From Oceanotoga teriensis (GTDB lineage Bacteria; Thermotogota; Thermotogae; Petrotogales; Petrotogaceae), in contig NZ_QGGI01000006.1 of NCBI RefSeq assembly GCF_003148465.1, positions 90,003 to 154,002 of the forward strand: DNA of 64,000 nt. The letters run 5' to 3'. This document shows, in pieces, positions 27,753-37,379 of this stretch (position 1 is the first letter of the stretch; every line of letters starts with the position of its first letter). Position numbers and translations under genes: made by a program. The notes under the pieces are model-generated. The model ran no database searches. It worked only from the letters and a program-made list of their open reading frames with translations, and was not told where the DNA came from.

Positions 27753-29942
27753 ATGTTTACTAAAAAAAAGGTTATCATATATATTTTTACAATATTAATA
27801 ATAGCTATACTTGATATATGGATATTCAACAGTATAAAAAGTTCATTCGATGATATAACAAATGAAAATAATAAAAATATAGTCTCATTAATAGATACAG
27901 TTCATTTAGATCAAGATTATTCTAAATGGGTGAAAAATATATCTGAAAGTTATGAAAATTTAAATCTAATATATTTAAACGGAGTGCCTGGATTTGATGA
28001 ATTAAAAGCATATGTTAAATCTGAGGAATATTTAAAATTTTATGATGAAAATATAAATACTGATGATTTTCAAAAAGGATTAGAATATGCTTCTTATAGT
28101 GAAGTATATAAATTACCTTCTCAATATACTTTTCAAAATAAAAAAATAGATATTTATTTTTCACCTATATTTGATGAAGATGAATATATTGTAGGAGTTG
28201 GGATATATCTTTTTGATAATTCAAAAAATAATGATTTTTTTAAACTGCTGGATATATTTTCAATAGGGATATTAATAATTGTATCAGTATTCATATATCT
28301 TTCAAGATTTACAAGAGATCCAGTAATGAGTTATATAATACTTGGTTTGTTTATTATAGTTGGCATATTTGTAGTATACCCTTTATACGAAGCGATAAGA
28401 CTTACATTTATAAAAAATGGTGTGTTTTCATTTGATATATGGAAAACGATATTAACAACCAATCAATATATGCAAGCATTTTGGGGTAGTATAAAACTTG
28501 GGTTATTTACTGCAACTTTATCAACAATAATTGGATTTTTATTTGCTTTTACCTTAAGCAGAACATCTATAAAAGGTAAAAAATTTATATCAACTATGGC
28601 AACATTACCTGTAATATCACCACCATTTTCTTTAACTTTATCTATAATACTTCTTTTTGGAAATAATGGTTTAATAACAAAGCAATTACTTGGAATAACA
28701 AATTTTTCAATATATGGGCTTGGTGGGCTTACACTCGTACAAACAATGGGAATGTTTCCTATAGCATATTTAACAATGGTGGGAGTCTTACAATCTATTG
28801 ATTCAACACTTGAAGATGCTTCTTTAGATTTAAATGCATCAAAGAGTAAAACATTTTTTAAAGTTACTTTACCATTATCTGCACCAGGAATTTTAAGTGC
28901 TTGGTTATTAGTTTTTACAAATAGTCTTGCAGATTTTGCAAATCCTTTAATACTTGGGGGAAGCTACAAAGTCCTATCAGTTGAAGCATATATAGAAGTA
29001 ACTGGAATGGGAAGACTTGGTAATGGAGCGGCTTTATCTCTGTTATTATTATTACCAACAGTAACAGCATTTCTTATACAAAGATTTTGGGTAAGTAAAA
29101 AATCTTTTGTAACGGTTACTGGGAAACCATCTGGAAGATTAACAGAACTCGTATCAAAACCTATTAAAATAACACTCAATACATTAATAATTTTAATAAT
29201 AATATTTTTAATAGGTCTTTATGGAACTATAATAGCTGGTAGTTTCGTAAAAAACTGGGGAATAGATTATACATTCACTTTAGACAACTTTAAAGAAGCA
29301 TTGCAAAGAGGAAAAGAAGCAATTGGTGATACAGTTACACTTGCAACAATAGCCACACCAATAGCCGGAATTCTTGCAATGTTAACGGCTCTTGTAGTAG
29401 TCAGAAAAAAATTCCCAGGTAAAAAATTGATGGAAATACTTGTTATGGTTCCGTTTGCAATACCAGGAACATTGATAGGTATAAGTTATATATTAGCTTT
29501 TAATAAACCACCAATATTAATAGTGGGAACAGCTTTCATAATAATAATAAACTATGTAATAAGAGAATTGCCTGTTGGAGTTGAAGGCGGAGTTGCTGCA
29601 TTAAGACAAATAGATCCAGCAATTGAAGAAGCTGCAGCAGATTTAGGGGCAGATGTTCCAACAATATTTAAAACAATAGTTCTGCCTCTTCTAAGACCGG
29701 CATTTATATCGAGTTTATCATATACATTCGTGCGTTCAATGACAGCTGTAAGTGCAGTTATATTCTTAATATCTGCAAAATGGTATCATATAACAGTTTT
29801 AATATATAATTTTTCAGAAAACCTGAGATTTGGTTATGCAAGTGTTCTTGCTACGACACTTATAATTATAGTACTCATAGCATTTGGACTTATGAGATTA
29901 TTGATAAAAGATAACAAGAACTTAGAAAAAACAATATCTTAA
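27753..29942 (+). CDS. Fused ABC permease (AfuB/FbpB-like) with extra extracytoplasmic domain
   Basis: 729-residue permease with two binding-protein-dependent transport domains, as usual for FbpB. The EAA-type coupling loops are LEDASLDLNASKSKTFFKVT and IEEAAADLGADVPTIFKTIV. Unusually, residues about 30-160 form an additional soluble domain between a first membrane segment (IYIFTILIIAILDIWIF) and a second near residue 170. It includes a stretch (KIDIYFSPIFDEDEYIVGVG) like the strands of Cache/PAS-type sensor domains. This part is absent from ordinary FbpB. It may bind substrate or help docking; this is inference. Confidence 0.88.
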   Translation: MFTKKKVIIYIFTILIIAILDIWIFNSIKSSFDDITNENNKNIVSLIDTVHLDQDYSKWVKNISESYENLNLIYLNGVPGFDELKAYVKSEEYLKFYDENINTDDFQKGLEYASYSEVYKLPSQYTFQNKKIDIYFSPIFDEDEYIVGVGIYLFDNSKNNDFFKLLDIFSIGILIIVSVFIYLSRFTRDPVMSYIILGLFIIVGIFVVYPLYEAIRLTFIKNGVFSFDIWKTILTTNQYMQAFWGSIKLGLFTATLSTIIGFLFAFTLSRTSIKGKKFISTMATLPVISPPFSLTLSIILLFGNNGLITKQLLGITNFSIYGLGGLTLVQTMGMFPIAYLTMVGVLQSIDSTLEDASLDLNASKSKTFFKVTLPLSAPGILSAWLLVFTNSLADFANPLILGGSYKVLSVEAYIEVTGMGRLGNGAALSLLLLLPTVTAFLIQRFWVSKKSFVTVTGKPSGRLTELVSKPIKITLNTLIILIIIFLIGLYGTIIAGSFVKNWGIDYTFTLDNFKEALQRGKEAIGDTVTLATIATPIAGILAMLTALVVVRKKFPGKKLMEILVMVPFAIPGTLIGISYILAFNKPPILIVGTAFIIIINYVIRELPVGVEGGVAALRQIDPAIEEAAADLGADVPTIFKTIVLPLLRPAFISSLSYTFVRSMTAVSAVIFLISAKWYHITVLIYNFSENLRFGYASVLATTLIIIVLIAFGLMRLLIKDNKNLEKTIS

Positions 29943-29955
29943 GAGGTGACTGATA

Positions 29956-31050
29956 ATGATAAAAACAAGTGCTTCTGTGAAGCTTGAAAATATAACAAAA
30001 ATATTTAAAGATCCTGCTGGAAAAGGTGAAGTATATGCCGTAAATGATGTTAACTATGAAATACAACCTGGAGAATTAATAACTCTTTTAGGACCATCTG
30101 GATGTGGAAAAACAACAACTTTAAGAATGATAGCTGGATTTGAACTTCCAACAAAAGGAAAAATAATAATATCTAATCAAGATGTAACACAACTTCCACC
30201 AAATAAAAGAGATACAGCAACAGTATTTCAAAGTTATGGATTATTTCCACATATGACAGTTTTTGAAAATGTAGCTTATGGATTAAAATTAAGAAAAATA
30301 AATAAAAATGAAATAGAAAAAAGAGTAATGCAAACACTCGATATGGTTGGTTTAAAGCATCTTGCACATAGATCTCCATCGAGGCTCTCTGGTGGTCAAC
30401 AACAAAGAGTTGCACTTGCAAGATCTATAATAGTAGAACCTTCAGTACTTTTATTAGATGAGCCACTTTCAAATCTTGATGCTCTTTTAAGAGAACAAAT
30501 GAGAATAGAAATAAGAAGAATACAAAAAACACTTGGAATAACTGCAGTATATGTAACTCATGATAGGGTAGAAGCCATGAGTTTATCAGATAGAATTGTA
30601 TTGATGGATTCTGGTAAAATAATTCAAACAGGTACTCCAAATGAAATATATGAATCTCCAGAATCAAAATTTGTTGCCGGTTTTGTTGGAAAAGTAGCTT
30701 TTATAAATATAGAGATAAAAGAAATTTCTGAAAATATAACAATAAAACTTGAAGATAAAATTTTAAATATAAAAAAATTTCAAAAAAATTTAACATTAGA
30801 AGATAAAGCAGTATTAATGTGTAGACCAGAATCCATGAAAATAGCAGAGTTTGGAAAAGGACATATAGATGGAATTGTAAAAAATAATGTGTACCTTGGA
30901 AATAGTATTGAAAGTTTTATAGAAACAAAATATGGAGAATTACTCGTTCAAATAGATAATCCTTCACAAAAAACAGTATATTCAGAAGGGCAAAAAGTTG
31001 GTATAGAAATAGTTCCAGAACTATCAAAAGTTTTAAAAGATCAAGATTAA
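29956..31050 (+). CDS. ABC importer ATPase, AfuC/FbpC-like
   Basis: 364-residue ATPase of the CUT1/FbpC/PotA class. Walker A is GPSGCGKTTT, Q-loop FQSYGLFPHM, signature LSGGQQQRVALARSII and Walker B VLLLDEPLSNLDALL. A C-terminal TOBE-like regulatory domain follows (about residues 240-360). It lies 13 bases after the permease with its own GAGGTGA site. It completes the importer with the two genes before it. Confidence 0.94.
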   Translation: MIKTSASVKLENITKIFKDPAGKGEVYAVNDVNYEIQPGELITLLGPSGCGKTTTLRMIAGFELPTKGKIIISNQDVTQLPPNKRDTATVFQSYGLFPHMTVFENVAYGLKLRKINKNEIEKRVMQTLDMVGLKHLAHRSPSRLSGGQQQRVALARSIIVEPSVLLLDEPLSNLDALLREQMRIEIRRIQKTLGITAVYVTHDRVEAMSLSDRIVLMDSGKIIQTGTPNEIYESPESKFVAGFVGKVAFINIEIKEISENITIKLEDKILNIKKFQKNLTLEDKAVLMCRPESMKIAEFGKGHIDGIVKNNVYLGNSIESFIETKYGELLVQIDNPSQKTVYSEGQKVGIEIVPELSKVLKDQD

Positions 31051-31054
31051 AACG

Positions 31055-31092
31055 ACAAATTGGAGTTTATGTATTCATAAACTCCAATTTGT
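31055..31092 (+). terminator. Strong terminator of the AfuABC-like operon
   Basis: A 17-base perfect stem (ACAAATTGGAGTTTATG with its complement) and a 4-base loop TATT, followed by TTTATAT. Confidence 0.92.
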
Positions 31093-31176
31093 TTTATATA
31101 TTTATATCAAAACTATATTTTTGTAATAAATTTTTGTTAATATTTTTTTTATACTAAAAAAATGAGAGGGATAAAC

Positions 31177-32511
31177 ATGTCGAGTTTTTATAAAAGATTA
31201 TTTTACTTAGCTTTACCAATAGCAATACAACAACTCATATCTACAGGAGTAAATTTTATAGATACTCTTATGATGGGTCAACTAGGAGACATTGCAATAG
31301 CAGCTGTAGGACAAGCAAACAGAATATTTTTTCTTTTTTCATTATTAATGTTTGGAATATCAAGTGCGGGTTCTATATTTATATCACAATATCATGGAAA
31401 ATCAGAAAAAGAAAACATATCAAAAACTACAAGTTTAATGTTTATATTTGCTTTCTTAGCCTCTCTGATATTTTTTATACCGGCATACTTCAAGCCAGAA
31501 TTTGTGATGAGTTTTTTTAGTCCAGATTCTGAAGTAATAAACGCAGGAAAGCAATATTTAAAATTAGTATCGATATCATATCCTATCATGTCTATAATAT
31601 TTGTTTTCGAAACTGCATTTAAAAGTACAGAACATACAACAATTCCAATGATATCAAGTTCTTTAGCAATGGGAATAAATATAATTTTGAATTATATATT
31701 CATATTTGGAAAATTTGGAGTTCCTCAAATGAACGAAGCAGGAGCAGCTATAGGAACATTATTTGCTAGAATAGTACAAGCAATATTTTTAGTATATTAC
31801 ATAATAAAATTAAAACATCCTGCCTTTTTTAAATTTAAAAGTATCAAATATATATCAAAAGATTTTGTTATAAGATTTATAAAACATGCAGCACCAGTTA
31901 CAGGAAATGAATTCTTATGGGCTGCAGGGGTAACAGCATATTCAATAATATTTGCTAATATATCGACAGAAGTAATAGCAGCAAAAAATATAGTAGATAC
32001 TATTGAGCAATTTATATGGGCATTTTTATTTGCTTTGGGATCATCAACTGCTATAATAATAGGTAAAGAACTTGGAGCATCGAGATTTGAAGAGGCACAA
32101 AAATACTCTAAAAAACTTATAAAATTAAATTTTATATTTAGTATCATATTAATATTATTACTAATATCTATATTACCTTTCATATTAAAAGCATTTAACG
32201 TATCTCAAGAAGTAAAACAAATGATAAAAACTATATTATATATATCTTTTTTATTCATACCATTAAGATCATTCAATCTTATAAATGGTGTTGGTATACT
32301 AAGAGCTGGTGGAGATACTAAAATAATGTTTTACACAGAAATAATAACTCTTTGGGGACTAGGTGTTACAGCGGCATTCATTTCAGGAATAATTTTAAAA
32401 CTCGATTATTATTGGGTATATCTCCTTACAATGCTTGATGAAATAGCCAAAGCAATAATACTTGGACATAGATATTTAACAAAAAAATGGGTAAAAAATG
32501 TTATAAATTGA
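31177..32511 (+). CDS. MATE-family efflux pump
   Basis: Multidrug and toxin extrusion protein, 444 residues, about 12 membrane segments in two similar halves. It starts MSSFYKRLFYLALPIAIQQL, with conserved INFIDTLMMGQLGDIAIAAVG-like sequence in helix 1-2. The ATG at 31177 follows GAGAGGG; an ATG at 31162 lies inside that site. Sodium or proton antiport of cationic drugs is the family role. A MerR regulator follows at 32615. Confidence 0.92.
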   Translation: MSSFYKRLFYLALPIAIQQLISTGVNFIDTLMMGQLGDIAIAAVGQANRIFFLFSLLMFGISSAGSIFISQYHGKSEKENISKTTSLMFIFAFLASLIFFIPAYFKPEFVMSFFSPDSEVINAGKQYLKLVSISYPIMSIIFVFETAFKSTEHTTIPMISSSLAMGINIILNYIFIFGKFGVPQMNEAGAAIGTLFARIVQAIFLVYYIIKLKHPAFFKFKSIKYISKDFVIRFIKHAAPVTGNEFLWAAGVTAYSIIFANISTEVIAAKNIVDTIEQFIWAFLFALGSSTAIIIGKELGASRFEEAQKYSKKLIKLNFIFSIILILLLISILPFILKAFNVSQEVKQMIKTILYISFLFIPLRSFNLINGVGILRAGGDTKIMFYTEIITLWGLGVTAAFISGIILKLDYYWVYLLTMLDEIAKAIILGHRYLTKKWVKNVIN

Positions 32512-32558
32512 TCTATAAAATTATTTTAAATTATTATAATAGTTAAAACTCTCCAAAA

Positions 32559-32577
32559 CCTTATACTCAGTATAGGG
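32559..32577. promoter_or_regulatory. MerR-type dyad upstream of merR
   Basis: CCTTATACT-C-AGTATAGGG, a near-perfect inverted repeat 38 bases before the MerR start. It shares the CCTTATA...AGTATA pattern with the promoter of the second MATE gene, suggesting autoregulation by the same protein. Confidence 0.6.
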
Positions 32578-32614
32578 TGAAAATATAAAATAAAGTTAAA
32601 AAGTGGGGATTATA

Positions 32615-33424
32615 ATGGAAAATTATCTAACTATTGGAGAACTATCAAAGTTAACTTTTATAAATAGACAAACAATATTATATTATGAAAAATGTGGTCT
32701 CATAAAACCAAAATACAAACATGAAAATAATTATAGATACTATAGTTATAAAGATATGGAAAGAATAGAAGCAATATTAATATTGAGAAGACTTGATTTT
32801 TCAATAAAAGAAATAAAAGAATATTTTTTAAATGAAGATATGAAAACTTTAAAAGTAGCTTTAAAAAATAAAAAGAAAAAAATAAAAAAAGAAATATTAA
32901 CACTTTTAAACAAAGAAAGCATAATAGATGAAATAATGGACAATATGGATATATTGAATGAAAAAAGAAATGAAATACATTTAGAAACTATAGAAGAAAT
33001 AAATTATATAGAATTCCCAGCAGATTATAAAAATAATATAATAAATTACAATAAAATAAAAGAATTTAATCAAAAAATAGAATATGACAAAAACAGGTTA
33101 AAAATAAAAAGTATAATGTTTTTTGATTTAAATGATAAAAGTTATAAAGAAACTTATTTTGGATTTATTTTTGATAAAAATTATTTCATAATAAATAATA
33201 TAGAATATAAAACAATAAATAAAAAAGAATATTTAACTTATTATTTTTTTGAAACTGAAGAAATAATAGGACAAAAAATAAAAGAAATATTAAAATATAT
33301 AAAAGATAAAAAATATCAAATAATAGACACACCTTTTGTATTAGATACAACCAATCCTTTTTTAATAAATACTAATGATAGATACTTTGGAAAACTTTGC
33401 ATACCAGTCAAAAAATTAACTTGA
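32615..33424 (+). CDS. MerR-family transcriptional regulator
   Basis: 269-residue regulator. The N-terminal winged helix is typical (LTIGELSKLTFINRQTILYY, EKCGLIKPKYK), followed by a long basic coiled coil and a C-terminal domain, probably GyrI-like though divergent. The ATG at 32615 has GGGG at the right distance; a GTG at 32603 is inside that site. It lies between two MATE pumps and has matching dyads before itself and before the downstream pump, so it probably induces the downstream pump in response to a drug. Confidence 0.88.
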   Translation: MENYLTIGELSKLTFINRQTILYYEKCGLIKPKYKHENNYRYYSYKDMERIEAILILRRLDFSIKEIKEYFLNEDMKTLKVALKNKKKKIKKEILTLLNKESIIDEIMDNMDILNEKRNEIHLETIEEINYIEFPADYKNNIINYNKIKEFNQKIEYDKNRLKIKSIMFFDLNDKSYKETYFGFIFDKNYFIINNIEYKTINKKEYLTYYFFETEEIIGQKIKEILKYIKDKKYQIIDTPFVLDTTNPFLINTNDRYFGKLCIPVKKLT

Positions 33425-33451
33425 CCTTATATCAAGTATATACTTTAAAAT
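33421..33451 (+). promoter_or_regulatory. MerR-type promoter of the second MATE gene (19-bp spacer)
   Basis: -35 TTGACC (33421-33426) and -10 TAAAAT (33446-33451) are separated by 19 bases. The spacer contains TTATA-TCA-AGTATA, like the dyad upstream of merR. The -35 box overlaps the merR stop codon, as it does at 20733-20738. Confidence 0.75.
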
Positions 33452-33481
33452 CTCAACGGAATAAGTTGAGGTGATAAAAAA

Positions 33482-34813
33482 ATGAATTCAAAAGTTGATA
33501 TGGGAAGAATGGATATAAAATATTTATTTTTTAAATTTGCAACACCAGCTGTTATATCTTCTATTATAATGTCATTATACACAATAATAGACGGTATATT
33601 CATTGGAAGGGGAGTTGGATCTGTAGGGCTTGCAGCAGTAAATCTTGCTATGCCTTTTATATTTTTTATATCTGCTTTTTCTATAATGGTTACAATAGGC
33701 GGTGGAACATTCATAGGAGTAAGTTTAGGTCAAAAAAACAAAGAAAATGCTAATAATGCTTTTTCTGTGTCATTTTTCATATTAGTTATTTTCTCCATTT
33801 TGATAACAATATTCACAAATTTATTTCTAAATAAAATAACCTTATTCTTAAAGGCAGATGAAATTACATTTGAACATCTAAAAAATTATTTAAAAATATT
33901 AAGTTATTTTTCATTTGCTTTTTCAATAACTTATTTGCTCGAATTAAGTATAAGAAGTCAAGGTTATCCGATATTTGCCATGATATTTACTTCTACTGGA
34001 GCAATATTCAATATATTTCTTGATTATATTTTAGTGATAAAATATAACCTTGGTACATATGGAGCAGCTTGGGCAACTGGAATATCACAATTCATACCAT
34101 TCATAGTATTTTTTATATTCATAATATCAAAAAAATCAATAATAAAATTTAAAATTCCAAAATTTCAAAAAAATATGATAATAAAAATATTCTATAATGG
34201 TTCATCAGAATTTTTATCTCAAATTTCAGTTGGAATAACAACATTTTTATATAATTGGGTACTAATAAAAAATCTTGGAAATATAGGAGTTAGTGCCTAC
34301 TCTATAATTTCTTATATAAGTGTATTTATAATATCCTTTATAATGGGAATATCTTCAGGAATAGCACCAATTATAAGTTATAATTATGGCGGTAAAAATA
34401 TTAAAAGAATAAAAAAATTGATGAAATATGCTGTAATTACTGGTTTTATGATAGGAATAATCTCTTTAATAGTTGTATTACTATTTTCAGAACAAATAAC
34501 AAAATTATTTATAACTAATAATGTAGAACTTCTAAAGATAACAAGTGAAGCAAATAAAGTATATTCAATAGGTTTTGTTCTTATGGGATTTAATATAATA
34601 GCCTCTTCTTTTTTTACGGCAATAACAGATGCAAAAACCTCAATATTAATATCTTCCTTGAGAACATTAATATTATTCATAATAAACTTGTTGATTCTTC
34701 CAATTATAATAGGATACTGGGGTTTATGGCTTGTTGTACCAATAACAGAAACTTTCACATTTTTTTATTCAACATATAAATATAAAAAATTCAAATTAAA
34801 ATATGAAAATTAA
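33482..34813 (+). CDS. MATE-family efflux pump
   Basis: 443-residue polytopic membrane protein of the MATE superfamily (DinF/MepA-like branch). The N-terminal half has FKFATPAVISSIIMSLYTII and IFIGRGVGSVGLAAVNLAMP. It follows a MerR-type promoter and probably exports the inducer of the adjacent MerR regulator. The GAGGTGA ribosome site is clear. It differs enough from the pump at 31177 not to be a recent duplicate. Confidence 0.92.
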   Translation: MNSKVDMGRMDIKYLFFKFATPAVISSIIMSLYTIIDGIFIGRGVGSVGLAAVNLAMPFIFFISAFSIMVTIGGGTFIGVSLGQKNKENANNAFSVSFFILVIFSILITIFTNLFLNKITLFLKADEITFEHLKNYLKILSYFSFAFSITYLLELSIRSQGYPIFAMIFTSTGAIFNIFLDYILVIKYNLGTYGAAWATGISQFIPFIVFFIFIISKKSIIKFKIPKFQKNMIIKIFYNGSSEFLSQISVGITTFLYNWVLIKNLGNIGVSAYSIISYISVFIISFIMGISSGIAPIISYNYGGKNIKRIKKLMKYAVITGFMIGIISLIVVLLFSEQITKLFITNNVELLKITSEANKVYSIGFVLMGFNIIASSFFTAITDAKTSILISSLRTLILFIINLLILPIIIGYWGLWLVVPITETFTFFYSTYKYKKFKLKYEN

Positions 34814-34818
34814 ATATA

Positions 34819-34878
34819 AAAAAAGAGCAATAATCATATGATACTTTCAAAGTAAACATATAATTAATGCTCTTTTAT
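34819..34878. terminator. Bidirectional terminator between MATE and esterase genes
   Basis: A long imperfect stem: AAAAGAGC at 34821 pairs with GCTCTTTT ending 34876, with further pairing of CATATG and its complement inside. T runs follow on both strands, so it serves both converging genes. Confidence 0.85.
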
Positions 34879-34901
34879 TTAATAGATATATTATTAATTT
34901 A

Positions 34902-35672
34902 TTAAATAATACTCATAGATCTTTTTAAAGATTCATTGAAAAAATACCAATCATGATTTCCATCAAATTCATCATAAAAAAAATCAAAATTTAAAGACTT
35001 CATCTCAGTAGCAAGTCTGTTACAATCCTTAATTAAACCATCGCTTAATCCACATGAAATATAAATTTTTGGTTTCTCTTCAAAATCATTTATTTTATTC
35101 ATCAAATCTAATATTTCATAACTTGAATTCCATAAAAGTTCTTCTCCAAAAATAGACTCAAAATCATTTACAATTCTTTCACCAAAAAATTCTTTAACCT
35201 TTTCTGGATTATTTCTTTGAAAATCAAGTCCTTCTTTTAGAAATAAACATGCTGGAGAAAATGAACAACATACGCCATATTTTTCTGGAAAAGTTAAAGC
35301 TGATTTTAAAGCACCATATCCTCCCATTGAATTACCAATAATTGAAGTATTCTCTCTACTGGTATTTATATTAAAAATATTTTTACATAAAGTTGGCAAC
35401 TCTTCATTTACGTAAGTAAAATATTTAAGGCCGTATTTCATATCAGTATAAAAACTTCTCGAAGCATCGGGCATTATAAAAATAATATTATACTCTTCAG
35501 AAAAAATAGGAAGTTGTGTATAATCCAGCCAATCTCCACTACTACCACATAATCCATGAAGTAAATAAGAAACTTTACATTTACTAATATCTTTTGAATT
35601 ATTTGGAATAACAACAGTTAAATTTGTTTCCATTTCAAAAATGCTTGAAAAAACTTTACCTCTAAATATCAT
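34902..35672 (-). CDS. Esterase of the alpha/beta-hydrolase (EstA/esterase D) family
   Basis: 256-residue carboxylesterase. The nucleophile elbow is GNSMGGYGALK; the oxyanion region YLLHGLCGSSGDWLD and the catalytic His in FDGNHDWYFF are present. It resembles tributyrin esterase and S-formylglutathione hydrolase-type proteins. There is no signal peptide, so it is cytoplasmic. The natural ester is unknown. It stands alone behind an AGGGGATG ribosome site. Confidence 0.85.
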   Translation of the reverse strand: MIFRGKVFSSIFEMETNLTVVIPNNSKDISKCKVSYLLHGLCGSSGDWLDYTQLPIFSEEYNIIFIMPDASRSFYTDMKYGLKYFTYVNEELPTLCKNIFNINTSRENTSIIGNSMGGYGALKSALTFPEKYGVCCSFSPACLFLKEGLDFQRNNPEKVKEFFGERIVNDFESIFGEELLWNSSYEILDLMNKINDFEEKPKIYISCGLSDGLIKDCNRLATEMKSLNFDFFYDEFDGNHDWYFFNESLKRSMSII

Positions 35673-35776
35673 TATTTCATCCCCTTTTATATTATTTAAA
35701 TTGATTTGGGGAACTTTTTTTACATTTTAAACACCTCGATATTCAATAATTTGAAAATAATTATAATCTAATAATA

Positions 35777-36418
35777 TTATAACTTATTATTTCTAAAATC
35801 ATCAAGCCATTTGGTAAAAGCTTTTAAAAACATTTTTCTATTTTTTGAAATATCATCTGGTAATTTAGAAACAAGTTCTGCTTTTTTTTCAGCTCCAAAA
35901 TTACCACATTCCCATATTTTATTAGTAGTTACAAAACACATTGGAATATCAGAATTTCCATCCCATCTTTCTTGGATTTTAAATCCAAGAGAAGACAACT
36001 TAGAATCTAAAGTTAAATCTACTTGAGTCCATCTATTATTGTTCATAATCATTAAATAATTATGAAAGTCAATAATTTCATATTGATATAAGAAATCTTT
36101 AAGGGGCTCAGCAAATTCAATTATTTTATAAGAATCATTTTCAAACCAAGTCAAATCTTTCCATCTTTGAAGACAAATCATATCTTTAGTTTTTATACCT
36201 ATATAATTAAAAAGATCTCTTGCTAGAAAATGCTTTCCAGAACAAGTACCCATATTATTTTTAAAAACATCATAGGGAGACCTTGAATTTATATTTCCAT
36301 ATGGTATATCTCTCACATTTTCAAAAATTTTTATTATTTTATTATTTATATTTAAATCATTAATATTCCAAAATTTAAAAATTTCTTTTATTTGTGGTTC
36401 TGTTAGTGAATAGCTCAT
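35777..36418 (-). CDS. Transglutaminase-like cysteine protease-fold protein
   Basis: 213-residue cytoplasmic protein with the transglutaminase-like triad: C59 (GTCSGKHFLARDLF), H119 (DFHNYLMI) and D134 (TQVDLTLD). No signal peptide or membrane segment is seen. Bacterial members are proteases or peptide-modifying enzymes of mostly unknown role. It lies 53 bases downstream of the DpnI-like gene on the same strand and may share its transcript. Confidence 0.7.
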   Translation of the reverse strand: MSYSLTEPQIKEIFKFWNINDLNINNKIIKIFENVRDIPYGNINSRSPYDVFKNNMGTCSGKHFLARDLFNYIGIKTKDMICLQRWKDLTWFENDSYKIIEFAEPLKDFLYQYEIIDFHNYLMIMNNNRWTQVDLTLDSKLSSLGFKIQERWDGNSDIPMCFVTTNKIWECGNFGAEKKAELVSKLPDDISKNRKMFLKAFTKWLDDFRNNKL

Positions 36419-36471
36419 ATATAAACCTCCAAAAAATATTTATTCCAATTTAGTTTATAATGTTTATTAAG

Positions 36472-37245
36472 TTAGTATTGATTATATATTTCATAATTTC
36501 CATCACCCAAAAATTTTAAAATGTTATTATCTCTTAATATTTGTAATTGTTGTCTTATCTTTGCTTTTATGTTTTTATTATTTGGGTGTTTTTTAGCTAA
36601 TTCATTTTCAAATTTATATATATCTTGTAAATTAAATTTTTTATCAACTTTATTAATACAATTTAATATATCATATAGCCAACCTCTTGCGTTATAATTA
36701 TCTTTTTTTATTATATTGGTGTTTTGCCAATTATTCATTATTATCGTTTTTTCTAGAAATTCATAATTTTTTATATAATATACTTTTGATATAGAGGGTA
36801 TATTTTTAATTAATATATTACTTCCTATCCATCCAGATCTTTTAGCAGTTTTTTTTAATTTATTTCTTTTTTCTATAATGTCTGATACGAAAAATTTTTT
36901 TGGAATTATAAAAATTTCTTCGATTATATAGTCTTTTTTATCATATAATAGAAAAATAAAATTTGGATTATTTAGACTGTTTATTCTTTCAATCATTTTT
37001 TTATAAGAACCAGAAGTTATTTTTTTGCCAAAACTTTTACCGCCTTTTGATTTTAATTCAAATTCTTCTTTACAATTTTTACAATAAAAATCAGCTACTG
37101 GTTTATTATTTTTAAATTTTTTTAAATTATTTCCACATTTGGGACAAAAAATATTTTTTTCTACCCAGTTTTCTGTAATTATTCTTATCTTTTGACTATT
37201 ATTTTTATAATTATTTGCTAAGTTTATATTCAATTTATTTTCCAT
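36472..37245 (-). CDS. DpnI-like methylation-dependent restriction endonuclease
   Basis: 257-residue homologue of DpnI, which cuts GATC only when the A is N6-methylated. Residues line up along the whole length of DpnI. The zinc site is C34, C37, C55, C58; the PD-(D/E)xK core is D52...E63-x-K65 (PVADFYC and EFELKSK). The conserved stretches NPNFIFLLY and RSGWIGSNI follow, and a C-terminal winged helix ends KIRQQLQILRDNNILKFLG, which binds methylated DNA. No methylase partner is needed or seen. A host with this enzyme should lack Dam methylation and would attack DNA from Dam-positive phage or donors. Confidence 0.92.
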   Translation of the reverse strand: MENKLNINLANNYKNNSQKIRIITENWVEKNIFCPKCGNNLKKFKNNKPVADFYCKNCKEEFELKSKGGKSFGKKITSGSYKKMIERINSLNNPNFIFLLYDKKDYIIEEIFIIPKKFFVSDIIEKRNKLKKTAKRSGWIGSNILIKNIPSISKVYYIKNYEFLEKTIIMNNWQNTNIIKKDNYNARGWLYDILNCINKVDKKFNLQDIYKFENELAKKHPNNKNIKAKIRQQLQILRDNNILKFLGDGNYEIYNQY

Positions 37246-37283
37246 ATAATACTCCGATCAAATATATTGATATTAATTAAAAA

Positions 37284-37307
37284 GTGATCCTCTGTTGAGA
37301 GAATCAC
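37284..37307 (-). terminator. Terminator after the sugar phosphorylase gene
   Basis: GTGATTCTCT pairs with AGAGGATCAC (one G-T pair) around CAAC on the minus strand and is followed by TTTTT. It closes the operon that runs from 43066 to 37380. Confidence 0.7.
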
Positions 37308-37379
37308 ATTATTTATGATTAGATTACATATATTATTTCATCATCTAAAATAATTATAACACAATTAAATAAAAAGTAT

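Noticed and set aside
35690..35776. Possible operator around the GGGGA/TCCCC pair upstream of the esterase
   Set aside because: The arms are only five bases and widely spaced, and one is simply the ribosome binding site.
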